Source of the DNA: an uncultured Pelagibacteraceae bacterium
GTDB taxonomy: Bacteria > Pseudomonadota > Alphaproteobacteria > Pelagibacterales > Pelagibacteraceae
Length of the DNA: 64,000 nucleotides
NCBI GenBank assembly: GCA_902579465.1
Contig: CACHGV010000001.1
Span: 124,001 to 188,000, forward strand
Direction of reading: 5' to 3'
The notes under the pieces are model-generated. The model saw only the letters and a list, made by a program, of their open reading frames with translations, was not told the DNA's origin and made no database searches. The position numbers and the translations under genes are program-made. Position 1 is the first letter of the stretch; each line of letters opens with the position of its first letter. Positions 39,935-51,182 of the stretch are shown here, one piece after another.

Positions 39935-40814
39935 TAATTAATTCGGCAGATATAAGAGCTTTTTTAACCTCAGCTTTTGTTTCATCTAAAACTGTTACTA
40001 GAGGTAATCTCACATTATCATCACACAGACCTATCAATTTAGCTGCGTATTTAACTGGAGATGGGTTGCTCTCAATAAACAAAGATTTATGAACAGGTTG
40101 AAGTTTTTTATCTATCTCTTCAGCCTTTTTTTGCTCATCATTATTCTGTGATTTTGAAAATTTTTGCATATCAGAACACATTTTAGGAGCTATGTTGGCT
40201 GTCACAGAAATACACCCTACTCCACCTCTTTTATTATATTCATAAGCAAGACCGTCCTCGCCTGTTAGTTGGATAAATTCATTACCAATTTTTTTTAAAG
40301 TCTCATCTACTCTATTTAAATCGCCGGTTGCATCTTTAACACCAACAATGTTCTTAAGCTCAAATAATCTTGCCATAGTATCTACTGTCATATCAATAAC
40401 TGATCTGCCAGGAATATTATAAATTATGATTGGTATGCCACATTTGTCATTTATAGCCTTGTAATGGTGATATAAGCCCTCCTGAGTAGGTTTGTTATAA
40501 TAAGGTGTTACTATCAAGGCACCATCTGCCCCAGCCTTTTCAGCGTGCTCTGTGAGTGATATGGCTTCTGTAGTAGAATTTGATCCAGTACCTGCGATCA
40601 CTGGAATTTTTCCTTTAGCTTCTTGAATACATAACTCTATAACTTTTTCATGTTCTCTATGCGAAAGAGTTGGTGACTCACCTGTTGTACCAGCTGGCAC
40701 AAGTCCATTTGTTCCGTTTTCTAAATGAAAATTAATAATTTTTATATACGTTTCCTCATCAAGGCTATTGCCTTTAAATGGTGTTACTAAAGCTACATTT
40801 GAACCTTTAAACAT
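39927..40814 (-). CDS. dapA: 4-hydroxy-tetrahydrodipicolinate synthase
   Basis: [40 protein letters not shown]. Confidence 0.97.
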   Translation of the reverse strand: MFKGSNVALVTPFKGNSLDEETYIKIINFHLENGTNGLVPAGTTGESPTLSHREHEKVIELCIQEAKGKIPVIAGTGSNSTTEAISLTEHAEKAGADGALIVTPYYNKPTQEGLYHHYKAINDKCGIPIIIYNIPGRSVIDMTVDTMARLFELKNIVGVKDATGDLNRVDETLKKIGNEFIQLTGEDGLAYEYNKRGGVGCISVTANIAPKMCSDMQKFSKSQNNDEQKKAEEIDKKLQPVHKSLFIESNPSPVKYAAKLIGLCDDNVRLPLVTVLDETKAEVKKALISAELINE

Positions 40815-40841
40815 AAATATTTATATCATAAGTTATTAAAA

Positions 40842-43028
40842 ATGATTTTTAGAAAATCTAAATTACTCCTAACAACTATATTTTTTTTAACCTTTTTTCA
40901 ATCATCATATTCGAGTGAAATAATAATACCTAAGAAAAAACCTGCGTTTAAAAGTCAGATAGTAGTCCCTCCTTTAAAACCTGGAACATTTAATGAGAAA
41001 CAAAGTTTAAAGGATGATAAAGATTTACCTAAAGAGATCTTTGGCATTTTATTGCCCCCCAAAAAACCACTTATTGTAAAAAAACAAACATTAAGGACTG
41101 TTAAAAAAACCAGATATTATAGTGAAAGAGATTTTGAATTCGCAAAACAAGCAATTAAATTTATGGAAAAATCAAATTGGAAAGATGCAAAAAATACTGC
41201 AAAAAAAGCAAGGGCTCAATCAATATATAATTTTATAGAGTGGAGGCATCTTCTTACATCAGGAAATAAAGCAACTTTTTCTGAATACAAAAGGTTTATC
41301 GAAAGAGTTAAAGATTATCCAAGATTTGATAGAATTAAATATCTTGCTGAACACAAAATAAACTTACAAAACCAGTCTCCTACAGAAATAATTAATTGGT
41401 TTCAAAGTAATAAGCCATTAAGTGGATATGGTAAAATGATGTTAGGAGAGAGTTTAATTAAGACTGGAAAGTCTGTTGATGGAATAAGATTAATTAAAGA
41501 AGGATTTATAAATGCAGATCTAAATACAAATAATTTAAAATATTTCAGAAAAAAATTTAAAAATATTCTAGATACCTCTGATTATATAAATAGAGCTGAT
41601 TATTATGCTTGGGAGGGTAAACACTGGGATCTTAAAAGGGTTATTAGATACCTTCCTAGTGAGTATCAATTACTTTATACAGCAAGACAAATATTAATAA
41701 GCAGAGGATATGGGGTTGATGAAGCGATAAAAAAAGTACCAAAAAACTTTAAGAATGATGCTGGTTTAAATTATGATAGATTAAAATGGAGAAGAAAAAA
41801 AGGACGTGTAGATAGTTCACTAGAAATTCTTAACAAGATTAAAAACACTGATGAATATTTAGTAAGACCCGATAAATGGTGGAAAGAAAGGTCAATAATT
41901 GGAAGATCCTTAATTTATAAAAAAAAATATAAAACTGCATATAAAATTGTTTCAAATCACGCAATGACAGAGGGTGCAGACTATGCGGAAGCTGAGTGGA
42001 TGAGTGGCTGGATAGCAATTAGTTTTTTAAACGATGCACAAAAAGCAGAAAATCATTTTTTAAATTTTTACAGGAATGTCAGCTATCCAATCAGCTTGTC
42101 TAGAGGTTCGTATTGGTTAGGAAAAACATATGAAAAAATTGGGGATTTAGAAACCTCAAATAAATGGTTCTTAGAGGGATCAAAATATTTAACAACCTAC
42201 TATGGTCAACTCTCACATATGAAAGTAAAACCTCAAGAGAAATTTGAACTAGATAAATTAATGTTTGTAGATGATGATTATGAACAAGAGTTTTACTCAA
42301 AAAAACTTGTCGCAATTGTTGATTTACTTGATTATTTAAATAAAGATAAATACACAAAACATATCTTAAGGTTTTTAGCAAATGATAATGTAGAAAAAGG
42401 CAGTGAGGCTTTAGCTGCTAAATTAGCTTCTGATATATCACGTTTTGATTTTGCTATACAAGTCTCTAAAATTGCCTCATATCAAAAAAGATTTCACAAC
42501 CAATTTAATTATCCAATAATGAGTGTACCAAAATTTGTTGGTGGAAGAAAAATTCCTGATCCAGCATTAATATTATCTATTATCAGACAAGAAAGTGAAT
42601 TTGATACATCTGCTAGGAGTAGAGTTGGAGCTCAAGGATTAATGCAACTTATGCCTTATACGGCTAAGACTGTATCGAAACAAGCTAAGTTAGGATACTC
42701 GAAGGCTAAATTAACAACTGATCCTGAATATAATATTAATTTAGGATCTCATTATATTGCTGGTTTAATCAATCAGTATAAAGGATCCTACCCTTTTGCT
42801 ACAGCCGCTTATAATGCTGGTCCTAAGAGAGTAAAGTATTGGAAAAAAATTAATAAGGATCCTCAAAAAAAACAGATTGACTATGTTGATTGGGTTGAGC
42901 TTATTAAATTTAAAGAAACAAGAAATTACGTACAAAGAGTTTTAGAAAATTACAATGTTTACAGGTACATTTTGTCTCAAAAGCCAATATATCTAAAAGA
43001 TTTCTTTAAAAATCAGAGCATGTATTAA
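40842..43028 (+). CDS. slt: Soluble lytic murein transglycosylase
   Basis: LSIIRQESEFDTSARSRVGAQGLMQLMPYTAKTVS, ATAAYNAGPKRV. Confidence 0.93.
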   Translation: MIFRKSKLLLTTIFFLTFFQSSYSSEIIIPKKKPAFKSQIVVPPLKPGTFNEKQSLKDDKDLPKEIFGILLPPKKPLIVKKQTLRTVKKTRYYSERDFEFAKQAIKFMEKSNWKDAKNTAKKARAQSIYNFIEWRHLLTSGNKATFSEYKRFIERVKDYPRFDRIKYLAEHKINLQNQSPTEIINWFQSNKPLSGYGKMMLGESLIKTGKSVDGIRLIKEGFINADLNTNNLKYFRKKFKNILDTSDYINRADYYAWEGKHWDLKRVIRYLPSEYQLLYTARQILISRGYGVDEAIKKVPKNFKNDAGLNYDRLKWRRKKGRVDSSLEILNKIKNTDEYLVRPDKWWKERSIIGRSLIYKKKYKTAYKIVSNHAMTEGADYAEAEWMSGWIAISFLNDAQKAENHFLNFYRNVSYPISLSRGSYWLGKTYEKIGDLETSNKWFLEGSKYLTTYYGQLSHMKVKPQEKFELDKLMFVDDDYEQEFYSKKLVAIVDLLDYLNKDKYTKHILRFLANDNVEKGSEALAAKLASDISRFDFAIQVSKIASYQKRFHNQFNYPIMSVPKFVGGRKIPDPALILSIIRQESEFDTSARSRVGAQGLMQLMPYTAKTVSKQAKLGYSKAKLTTDPEYNINLGSHYIAGLINQYKGSYPFATAAYNAGPKRVKYWKKINKDPQKKQIDYVDWVELIKFKETRNYVQRVLENYNVYRYILSQKPIYLKDFFKNQSMY

Positions 43029-43119
43029 TGGCGGAAGAGAAGGGATTCGAACCCTTGGAAGGATTGCTCCTTCGGCAATTTAGCAAACTGCTGGTTTAAG
43101 CCAACTCACCCACTCTTCC
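43029..43119 (-). tRNA. tRNA-Ser (anticodon GCT), CCA encoded
   Basis: Minus-strand GGAAGAG...CTCTTCC acceptor, GCAGT-TTGCTAA-ATTGC anticodon arm, long variable arm, AAGGGTTCGAATCCCTT T arm. Confidence 0.95.
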
Positions 43120-43134
43120 GTTGATACATGTGTA

Positions 43135-43169
43135 ACTTGAAATCATTGAATATTCAATATTAATCAAGT
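43135..43169. promoter_or_regulatory. Two-tier palindrome upstream of soxB (operator or RNA-hairpin candidate)
   Basis: ACTTGA-n5-TTGAATATTCAA-n6-TCAAGT, 15 nt before the soxB ATG. Confidence 0.45.
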
Positions 43170-43183
43170 AATTTCTTGCAAAT

Positions 43184-44437
43184 ATGAAAAACAAATATTC
43201 AATTTTTTCACTGATTAAAAATGCTTTTTCGCAGCATGAAAACTGGAAACAAGCCTGGGGCAATCCTGAGCCTAAAAAAGAATATGAAGCAGTAATTGTT
43301 GGAGGTGGTGGGCATGGATTAGCAACAGCTTACTATCTTGCAAAAAAACATAACATGAAAAATATTGCGGTTTTAGAAAAAGGTTGGATTGGTGGAGGTA
43401 ATACCGGGAGAAATACAACAATCATAAGATCAAATTATTTATGGGATGCTAGCGCTGGATTGTATGACCATGCTTTAAAAATTTGGGAAAATTTATCTCA
43501 AGAGTTAAATTATAATATAATGTTTAGTCAACGTGGAGTTATGAACTTAGCTCATAACCTTCAAGACGTTAGAGATTTAAAAAGAAGAACTCATGCAAAT
43601 AGGTTAAATGGTATTGATGCTGTTTGGTTAGACACAAAACAAGTTAAGGAATTTTGTCCAATAATAAACATTTCTCAAGATATTAGATATCCTGTACTTG
43701 GTGGAACTTTACAAAGAAGAGCTGGAACTGCAAGACATGACGCTGTTGCATGGGGTTATGCAAGAGGTGCAGATGCAATGGGTGTAGATATAATTCAAAA
43801 TTGTGAAGTTAAAGGAATAAAAAGAAATGGAGACCAAGTTGAAGGACTTGATACAACAAAAGGATTTATCAAAACAAAAAAAATTGGTGTAGTAGCCGCA
43901 GGTCATTCAAGTGTAATTGCTAATATGGCAGGCTTAAAATTACCACTTGAAAGTAAACCATTACAGGCATTAGTCTCAGAACCAGTCAAACCAATAATAG
44001 ATACAGTTGTAATGTCTAATGCTGTCCATGCATATGTTAGTCAATCTGATAAAGGTGAATTAGTAATTGGTGCTGGAACAGATGCTTACATATCTTATAC
44101 ACAAAGAGGAAGTCATGATGTAGTAGAAGGTACCTTAAAAGCTATATTAGAGCTGTACCCTATTTTTAGTAGAATGAAGATGTTAAGACAATGGGGTGGT
44201 ATTGTTGATATTTGCCCGGATGCAAGTCCGATCATTAGCAAAACAAATATAAAAGGTCTTTATTTTAACTGTGGATGGGGAACAGGAGGTTTTAAAGCAA
44301 CGCCTGGATCTGGTGATTTATTTGCTCACACAATTGCTAATGATGAGCCACATAAATTAAATGCAGCATTTAATCTTAACAGATTTGTAAGTGGAGATCT
44401 TGTTGATGAACATGGTGCAGCTGCTGTAGCACACTAA
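43184..44437 (+). CDS. soxB: Sarcosine oxidase beta subunit
   Basis: [21 protein letters not shown]...[26 protein letters not shown]. Confidence 0.96.
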   Translation: MKNKYSIFSLIKNAFSQHENWKQAWGNPEPKKEYEAVIVGGGGHGLATAYYLAKKHNMKNIAVLEKGWIGGGNTGRNTTIIRSNYLWDASAGLYDHALKIWENLSQELNYNIMFSQRGVMNLAHNLQDVRDLKRRTHANRLNGIDAVWLDTKQVKEFCPIINISQDIRYPVLGGTLQRRAGTARHDAVAWGYARGADAMGVDIIQNCEVKGIKRNGDQVEGLDTTKGFIKTKKIGVVAAGHSSVIANMAGLKLPLESKPLQALVSEPVKPIIDTVVMSNAVHAYVSQSDKGELVIGAGTDAYISYTQRGSHDVVEGTLKAILELYPIFSRMKMLRQWGGIVDICPDASPIISKTNIKGLYFNCGWGTGGFKATPGSGDLFAHTIANDEPHKLNAAFNLNRFVSGDLVDEHGAAAVAH

Positions 44438-44712
44438 TGTTTGTAATAAATTGCCCGTATTGTGGAGAAAGAGACCAAAGTGAGTTTTCATGTGGTGGTG
44501 AAGCTCACATTCTAAGACCAAAACAACCTACAGAGCTAAGTGATGATGAATGGGCAGAATATTTATTTATGAGAAAGAATATTAAAGGTGTTCAGTTTGA
44601 AAGATGGAACCATGCTCATGGATGTAGAAAATGGTTTAATATGGTTAGGGATACATCAAATGACAAAATACATGCAGTTTACAAAATGGGTGAAAAACCT
44701 CCTGTAATTTAA
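44437..44712 (+). CDS. soxD: Sarcosine oxidase delta subunit
   Basis: INCPYCGERDQSEFSCGGEAHILRP...WNHAHGCRKWFNMVRDT. Confidence 0.96.
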   Translation: MFVINCPYCGERDQSEFSCGGEAHILRPKQPTELSDDEWAEYLFMRKNIKGVQFERWNHAHGCRKWFNMVRDTSNDKIHAVYKMGEKPPVI

Positions 44713-47700
44713 ATGACCAAATATAGAATTAATAAAACAAGATTTGTTGATCAAACAAAAACTGTTTCATTTACTTTTGACGGTAAAAAATATCATGGTT
44801 TTGAGGGTGATACTTTAGCCTCAGCACTTCTTTCAAATGGCATTCATTTAGTTGGCAGAAGTTTTAAGTATCATCGTCCGAGAGGTATAATGTCATGTGG
44901 ATCTGAAGAGCCAAACGCAATATGCCAAATAAATGATAATACTGATTTAACAGAGCCTAATGTAAGAGCTACAGAAATAGAACTTTATGAAGGATTGAAA
45001 GCATCTAGTCAAAATTGTTGGCCAAGTCTTAACTTTGATATAGGTGGAATTAATAACTTAATATCACCATTTATACCAGCAGGTTTTTATTATAAGACTT
45101 TTATGTGGCCTAAAAGTTTTTGGAAAAAAATTTATGAACCATTAATAAGATTGTCTGCAGGCCTAGGCAAATCACCCACAAAACCAGATCCAGACATTTA
45201 TGACCATAAACATGAACATTGTGATGTATTAGTTATTGGAGGTGGGATTTCAGGTATTATATCTGCTAAAATAGCAGCAAAAAATAATTTAAAGACAATA
45301 TTAATCGAAGATAAAAATATACTTGGTGGATCCACAATTTATCAAAATAATAAAAATTTTATAATAGATAATCAAAAATCAAATGAATGGTTAATGAATG
45401 AAATATCAGAATTAGAAAAATTAGATAATTTAATAATAAAAACTAGAACAAGTTTGGCAGCTTTTCATAGTTATAACTACCTTTTGGCCAAAGAAAATAT
45501 ATCAGATCATTTACCATTAGATAAAAAAAATGGCAGTATAAGACAGAGATTATGGAAAATAAGAGCAGATAAAGTAATTGTTGCTGCAGGCGCAATAGAA
45601 AGACCTCTTATATTCAACAACAATGATAGACCGGGAATTATACTTGCTAACTCAGTCAAAAAATATTTAGATTTTTATGGTGTATCCACAGGATTAAATA
45701 ATATTATTTTTACTAACAACGATAGTGCTTATGAAACTGCAGTGTCGTTATTTGAAAAGGGAATATCAGTAAAAATTGTTGATATTAGAAAAAAATCTTC
45801 ATCAAATATTGTTAAAAATGCTGAAGACCTAGGAATTCAAATATATTGGAACTCTACAGTGGTTAATACTTTTGGCTACAAAAAGATAAAATCAATAGAA
45901 ATTATGAATTTATCAGAAGATGGATCGAATGTTACTGGAAATAAACATGAAATTCAGTGTGATTGTTTATCAATAAGTGGAGGTTGGACACCTATGGTAC
46001 ATATGCATACTCAATCAGGAGGAAAATTAGATTTTAGAGAAATAGATCAAGTATTTGTTCCAAGTGAAAAAAGTGAAAATCATATAAATGTTGGATCATG
46101 TAACGGTGATTTTGAATTAGAAGAAATATTTAAAAATACAACTATTAAAGTTAAAAAATTTTTAAACATTAATGAAAGTAGTTTTGATAAAATTTCAGTT
46201 TTATGCTCAAAAGAATTAGAAAAGAAAAATATATGGCTGTTACCAAATACTATTTCAGAGGGTAAAACTAAATCTTTTATAGATTTTCAAAATGATTCAA
46301 CAGCGAAAGATATTAAGTTAGCACTTAGAGAAGGTTTTAAATCAATAGAACATGTAAAGAGATATACGACAACTGGAATGGCCACAGATCAAGGTAAATT
46401 ATCGAATATGCATGCTCTGGGAATTATTGCTGACACGGCTGGAGTAAAAATGGGTACATTAGGTACAACTACTTTTAGACCGCCATTTACACCATTAACT
46501 TTTGGAGCAATTGTAGGAAGAAGTGTTGGAAAATTTTTTGATGTTGTGAGAAAAACCTCAATTCATGAATGGCACGTTCAAAATAATGCAAAATTTGAAA
46601 ACGTTGGGCAATGGAAAAGACCATGGTACTACCCTATTAATAACGAAAATCTTCATGAAGCAGTTCAAAGAGAAAGTAAAGCTGCAAGAGATAGTGCTGG
46701 AATTTTAGATGCTTCTACATTAGGAAAAATAGATATTCAGGGATCTGATGCTTCTGAATTTTTAAACAGAGTTTATACAAATGCTTGGTCAAAATTAGGA
46801 ATTGGGAAATGCCGTTATGGTTTAATGTTAAATGAAGATGGTATGGTTTATGATGATGGTGTAACCACGAGATTGGGTGAAAATCATTATCTAATGACCA
46901 CAACTACTGGTGGCGCATCAAATGTTCTCTCTAAACTTGAAGACTATTTACAAACAGAATGGCCAGAATTAGATGTTTACTTAACGTCTGTTACTGATCA
47001 CTATTCTACAGCGAGTATTTGTGGTCCAAATTCAAGAAAAATATTGAAAAAATTATTTCCTAATAAAGATTTTAGTGATGAAACCTTTCCCCACATGTCT
47101 TACCAAGATGCAATAATTGACAAAATTGAATGTAGAATAATGAGAATAAGTTTCACAGGAGAGCTTAGTTATGAAATTAATATAGAGTCAAAATATGGTA
47201 AATCATTATGGGAAAACTGTATTAAGGCAGGAGAGGAATACAAAATTACTCCTTATGGAACAGAAACAATGCATTTATTGAGGGCTGAAAAGGGATTTAT
47301 TATTGTTGGCCAAGATACAGATGGAACTATGACTCCAATTGATCTTCAGATGGATTGGATAGTTAGTAAAAAAAAATATGACTTTATAGGTAAAAGATCA
47401 CTTTATAGAAGTGATACAATAAGAGAGGATAGAAAACAGCTTGTTGGATTACTTACAGATGACCCCAATGAAATATTGGAAGAAGGTGCTCAAATAGTTT
47501 CTGAATTAGATAAGAAACCTTTCGAAATGATTGGACATGTAACGTCAAGCTATTTTAGCCCTAATTTAAATAAATCGATTGCACTAGCAGTTGTTAAAGG
47601 TGGAAAAAAGATGAAAGGTCAAAAGCTTTTTGTTCCTATGGAAAACAAAAATATCAATGTAACAGTTTCAGATTTTATTTTTTTAGATAAAGAAAACAAG

Positions 47701-47715
47701 AGGATCAATGCTTAA
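44713..47715 (+). CDS. soxA: Sarcosine oxidase alpha subunit
   Basis: FEGDTLASALLSNGIHLVGRSFKYHRPRGIMSCGSEEPNA; C-terminal aminomethyltransferase-like domain. Confidence 0.97.
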   Translation: MTKYRINKTRFVDQTKTVSFTFDGKKYHGFEGDTLASALLSNGIHLVGRSFKYHRPRGIMSCGSEEPNAICQINDNTDLTEPNVRATEIELYEGLKASSQNCWPSLNFDIGGINNLISPFIPAGFYYKTFMWPKSFWKKIYEPLIRLSAGLGKSPTKPDPDIYDHKHEHCDVLVIGGGISGIISAKIAAKNNLKTILIEDKNILGGSTIYQNNKNFIIDNQKSNEWLMNEISELEKLDNLIIKTRTSLAAFHSYNYLLAKENISDHLPLDKKNGSIRQRLWKIRADKVIVAAGAIERPLIFNNNDRPGIILANSVKKYLDFYGVSTGLNNIIFTNNDSAYETAVSLFEKGISVKIVDIRKKSSSNIVKNAEDLGIQIYWNSTVVNTFGYKKIKSIEIMNLSEDGSNVTGNKHEIQCDCLSISGGWTPMVHMHTQSGGKLDFREIDQVFVPSEKSENHINVGSCNGDFELEEIFKNTTIKVKKFLNINESSFDKISVLCSKELEKKNIWLLPNTISEGKTKSFIDFQNDSTAKDIKLALREGFKSIEHVKRYTTTGMATDQGKLSNMHALGIIADTAGVKMGTLGTTTFRPPFTPLTFGAIVGRSVGKFFDVVRKTSIHEWHVQNNAKFENVGQWKRPWYYPINNENLHEAVQRESKAARDSAGILDASTLGKIDIQGSDASEFLNRVYTNAWSKLGIGKCRYGLMLNEDGMVYDDGVTTRLGENHYLMTTTTGGASNVLSKLEDYLQTEWPELDVYLTSVTDHYSTASICGPNSRKILKKLFPNKDFSDETFPHMSYQDAIIDKIECRIMRISFTGELSYEINIESKYGKSLWENCIKAGEEYKITPYGTETMHLLRAEKGFIIVGQDTDGTMTPIDLQMDWIVSKKKYDFIGKRSLYRSDTIREDRKQLVGLLTDDPNEILEEGAQIVSELDKKPFEMIGHVTSSYFSPNLNKSIALAVVKGGKKMKGQKLFVPMENKNINVTVSDFIFLDKENKRINA

Positions 47716-48253
47716 TCCAGAATATCCTAACTTTGAAAAAAAATCATTAGATGATCTTGAGTTAACATTATCTGAGCCAATTAAAAAAATAAATATTAGA
47801 GGAAAAAAAAAGGAATTTTTTACAAAAGTTGGAAAGATTTTATCAATTATCTTACCAACTGAACCAAATACTAGTTCATCAAATCAGCAATTTAATGCTC
47901 TTTGGCTAAGTCCAGATGAATGGTTAGTATGTTTTAATGAAGAGAATAACAATGTTTACAATAATCTTTTTAACGAAATTTCTAGATTAAATTTTGGCTC
48001 AATAGTTGATGTTTCTAATCAATGGATATGTATTAATATAAAGGGCAAAAAGACTTTTGATTTGCTTTCATCAGGGTCTCCTTTTAACTTCAATAATTTT
48101 AAAAATACCAAAAATTCTGTAACACAAACATTGCTAAATCATACAGATGTAATTATTCATCATGCTGAAATAAATGAAATAAATCTTTTTGTGAGAAGAT
48201 CATTCTCAGAAGATTTATGGTTGTGGATTAAGGATAGCGCTAGGTTTATCTAA
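47708..48253 (+). CDS. soxG: Sarcosine oxidase gamma subunit
   Basis: Position after soxA; ALWLSPDEWLV, SFSEDLWLWIKDSA. Confidence 0.88.
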   Translation: MLNPEYPNFEKKSLDDLELTLSEPIKKINIRGKKKEFFTKVGKILSIILPTEPNTSSSNQQFNALWLSPDEWLVCFNEENNNVYNNLFNEISRLNFGSIVDVSNQWICINIKGKKTFDLLSSGSPFNFNNFKNTKNSVTQTLLNHTDVIIHHAEINEINLFVRRSFSEDLWLWIKDSARFI

Positions 48254-49576
48254 TTTTTTTTTTATATAATAGCTTACATAACTAAATAATAGTATCGAAA
48301 GCGTCCATTGAAAAATAAACCACAGCCAAAAGAAACTATCAAAATCTGCAGATAGATATTTGGCTAAATAAAAAACACAAATTGGAACAAGAACATTTCG
48401 TAACATATTATTTATCATTGCATAATTAGATTTTTTTAATCCCATAAAAAAACCATTTGATAAAAAGAAAATTGGATATGCGGGTAAAATAAATGCTGCA
48501 ATTTTTAAGTATCTACGTCCATATTCTAAAACAGTTTCATCATTAGAGAAAAGCCTTGGTATTATATCTGCTGTGAAATAAACTAATATACCAGAAAAAA
48601 TCATTAATAAAAGACCATATTTAACAGATACAAAATAAGTCTCTTTAACTCTCTCAAAGTGATTAGCACCATAATTTTGAGCTATAATTGAAATAATTGC
48701 AGTATTAATTCCTAATATAGGAAGTAAAACAACTTGCTCTATTCTTGTAGCTGCACCATAACCAGCTACTGCTAATTCACTTGTTTGACCAACATAAGTA
48801 AATATAAATGTAGCAGCAACTGCATATCCACATATGGCAATTGATATTGGCATTGATTGAAAAAATATATTTTTTAAGAATGTTAATTTAATTATAAAAA
48901 ATTCCTTGGTAATTTTTTTTACTCTTGGATTTTGTAAGACTTTATATAGAATAATCGCGAATGCTATAAATTGAGCAATTATTGTAGATAGACCTATCCC
49001 CATCATACCAAAAGCAGGAATGAATAGAAAACCAAATATTAGTACTGGATTTAAAATTATATTTAGAAGAAAACTTAAAACCAAAACATTTCTGTATGTT
49101 TTAGTATCTCCTTCTGCATGTAATAAAGAGTTAAGTGATACAACAAGGAAAAAAAGAAACGATCCATAAAACATAATATTTGTATATTGTAGCCCTAAAT
49201 TTGTAATTTCTTCAGTCGAACCCATTATGTTAAAAACTCTTTCAGCAAAATATAAACCTATAACTGTAATAAAAACTGATATTATCAGTCCATAGATAAT
49301 AATGTGGGTAAAATAATAAGAGATATTTTTTTCATTTTTTTCCCCAATACTATTACCTATTAATGAGGTTCCCCCAACTGTTACTCCAATTGATGTTGCT
49401 ACAATTATAAAATAGATTGGAAATGATTTACTGAGAGCCGAAAGTGCTTCTGGTGAGATTAATCCTGAATAAAAAGTATCAACAATATTGTATAAGGTTT
49501 GAAAAAGTGTACCTACACTTGCTGGTATTGCGAGTTTTCTAACAAGTAAAGGTATATTTTCTTTTAGCAAATCCAT
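48215..49576 (-). CDS. MATE-family efflux transporter
   Basis: 12-TM; LAIPASVGTLFQTLYNIVDTFYSGLISPEALSALS. Confidence 0.92.
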   Translation of the reverse strand: MDLLKENIPLLVRKLAIPASVGTLFQTLYNIVDTFYSGLISPEALSALSKSFPIYFIIVATSIGVTVGGTSLIGNSIGEKNEKNISYYFTHIIIYGLIISVFITVIGLYFAERVFNIMGSTEEITNLGLQYTNIMFYGSFLFFLVVSLNSLLHAEGDTKTYRNVLVLSFLLNIILNPVLIFGFLFIPAFGMMGIGLSTIIAQFIAFAIILYKVLQNPRVKKITKEFFIIKLTFLKNIFFQSMPISIAICGYAVAATFIFTYVGQTSELAVAGYGAATRIEQVVLLPILGINTAIISIIAQNYGANHFERVKETYFVSVKYGLLLMIFSGILVYFTADIIPRLFSNDETVLEYGRRYLKIAAFILPAYPIFFLSNGFFMGLKKSNYAMINNMLRNVLVPICVFYLAKYLSADFDSFFWLWFIFQWTLSILLFSYVSYYIKKKLDKPSAILNPQP

Positions 49577-49591
49577 AAAGTTATAATTTAA

Positions 49592-50494
49592 TTAATATTC
49601 TTTTTTAAAGATATGTCTCTTGCTAGTTTTTTTTGCAAGTATTATTTGTTTTTGTCTCATTGCAAATCTTGATTTTTGATCATCTGTTAAGTGATCGTGA
49701 CATTTTGGACAATGAATGCCTTCTAAATATTTAGAAGATTTTTTTTCTTTAACAGAAAGAGGCTTTCTGCATCCACTACAAACTGAATAACTGCCCTGCT
49801 TTAAACCATGTTTTATTGAAACTCTATTGTCAAAAACAAAACATTCACCACTCCATTGACTATTTTTTCTATCAATATTATTCAGATAATTAATAATTCC
49901 ACCTTTTAAAACATATACATTTTTAAAACCCTTTTTTTTCAAATAAATATTTGCTTTTTCGCATCTGATACCACCAGTGCAAAACATTGCTATATTTTCA
50001 CTTTTTTTAAATTGATTTAAATATTTAGGAAATTGACGAAAGTTTTCTACATTTGGATTTAAAGATTTTTTAAAAGTTCCCACATCATACTCAAAAGATT
50101 TCCGTGTATCTATCACAACCGTATCATTTTTTTTAATTATTTTATTCCATTCTCTTGGATTAAGGTTGTTCTTGGGATATTTGTAGTTTTTAACTTTAAA
50201 ACCCATTGGAACAACTTCCTTTTTAATTTTAACTTTTGGTTTATGAAATGGATTAAATTTACTATTAGAATTATTTTCTGAATTATATTTTTTAATAGAT
50301 AATATTTTTTTTAAAAGTTTATTAAATTTTAAAAGGTTATTATTTTTGGCTGAAATTGTTCCATTTACACCCTCTGATGAAATAATTATTGTTCCACTAA
50401 TTCCATAATCTTTTAGATTATTCTCTATCTTTTTTTTTAATTTTTTTAGATTATTAATTTTTTTAAATTTATAAAAACCAAAAATATTAAACAT
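49592..50494 (-). CDS. trhO: tRNA uridine(34) hydroxylase TrhO-like rhodanese
   Basis: GTIIISSEGVNGTIS, VVIDTRKSFEYDVGTF, FCTGGIRCEKA. Confidence 0.92.
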   Translation of the reverse strand: MFNIFGFYKFKKINNLKKLKKKIENNLKDYGISGTIIISSEGVNGTISAKNNNLLKFNKLLKKILSIKKYNSENNSNSKFNPFHKPKVKIKKEVVPMGFKVKNYKYPKNNLNPREWNKIIKKNDTVVIDTRKSFEYDVGTFKKSLNPNVENFRQFPKYLNQFKKSENIAMFCTGGIRCEKANIYLKKKGFKNVYVLKGGIINYLNNIDRKNSQWSGECFVFDNRVSIKHGLKQGSYSVCSGCRKPLSVKEKKSSKYLEGIHCPKCHDHLTDDQKSRFAMRQKQIILAKKTSKRHIFKKEY

Positions 50495-51144
50495 TATAAA
50501 ACTCTACAAACAGTCATTCCATCACCCAATGGGATAATTATTTGTTCTACCCTTTCATCACTTGAAACATACTCATTTAATTCTCTTATATTTAATGTAA
50601 ATTTATCCATTTTATCCTCATCTACGACTTCACCATGCCATAAAACATTATCAATGATGATTAAACCACCTTTATTAATCATCTTAATTGATTTTTCATA
50701 ATATTCTTTATAGTTGAGCTTATCTGCATCAATAAAAACCATATCATATTTTTGGTTTTTTAATTCATCTAAACTATCTAGTGCTGGTTTGACAATTGTT
50801 TGAATTTTTTTATCTTGTTTAGCTTTCTTAAAAAAATTTACTGCAATCTTGCTTGTCTCTTTGTTTTTATCAAGTGCAGTAATTTTTCCATCCTCTGGTA
50901 GTGCAAGAGCAATAGAAAGTGCACTTAAACCAGTAAAAGTTCCAATCTCAAGCACATTTTTTATATTAGATATTTTTATTATTAAATGGAGAAAATGACA
51001 TTGAGATATCGCTACTTGCATTCTCTTTTCATTTCCAAGTGTGTTATTGTAATCTATGATTTCTTTTTGAACTGGACTTAGTTTAAAACTAAAATTATAT
51101 ATATATTTTTCAATTTTTTCAGAAATTTCAATGTTCTTACCCAT
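50494..51144 (-). CDS. O-methyltransferase (COMT/class I SAM family)
   Basis: VLEIGTFTGLSALSIALALPEDGKITALD, MVFIDADKLNYKEYYE, GGLIIIDNVLWHGEV. Confidence 0.93.
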   Translation of the reverse strand: MGKNIEISEKIEKYIYNFSFKLSPVQKEIIDYNNTLGNEKRMQVAISQCHFLHLIIKISNIKNVLEIGTFTGLSALSIALALPEDGKITALDKNKETSKIAVNFFKKAKQDKKIQTIVKPALDSLDELKNQKYDMVFIDADKLNYKEYYEKSIKMINKGGLIIIDNVLWHGEVVDEDKMDKFTLNIRELNEYVSSDERVEQIIIPLGDGMTVCRVL

Positions 51145-51182
51145 CTATTTTAACTATATAATGACTATAAGTTTCGTTAAAA

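Noticed and set aside
40842-41100. Repeated P-x-KKP/PPLKP motifs in the Slt N-terminus
   Set aside because: Proline/lysine-rich linker after the signal peptide; common in envelope proteins
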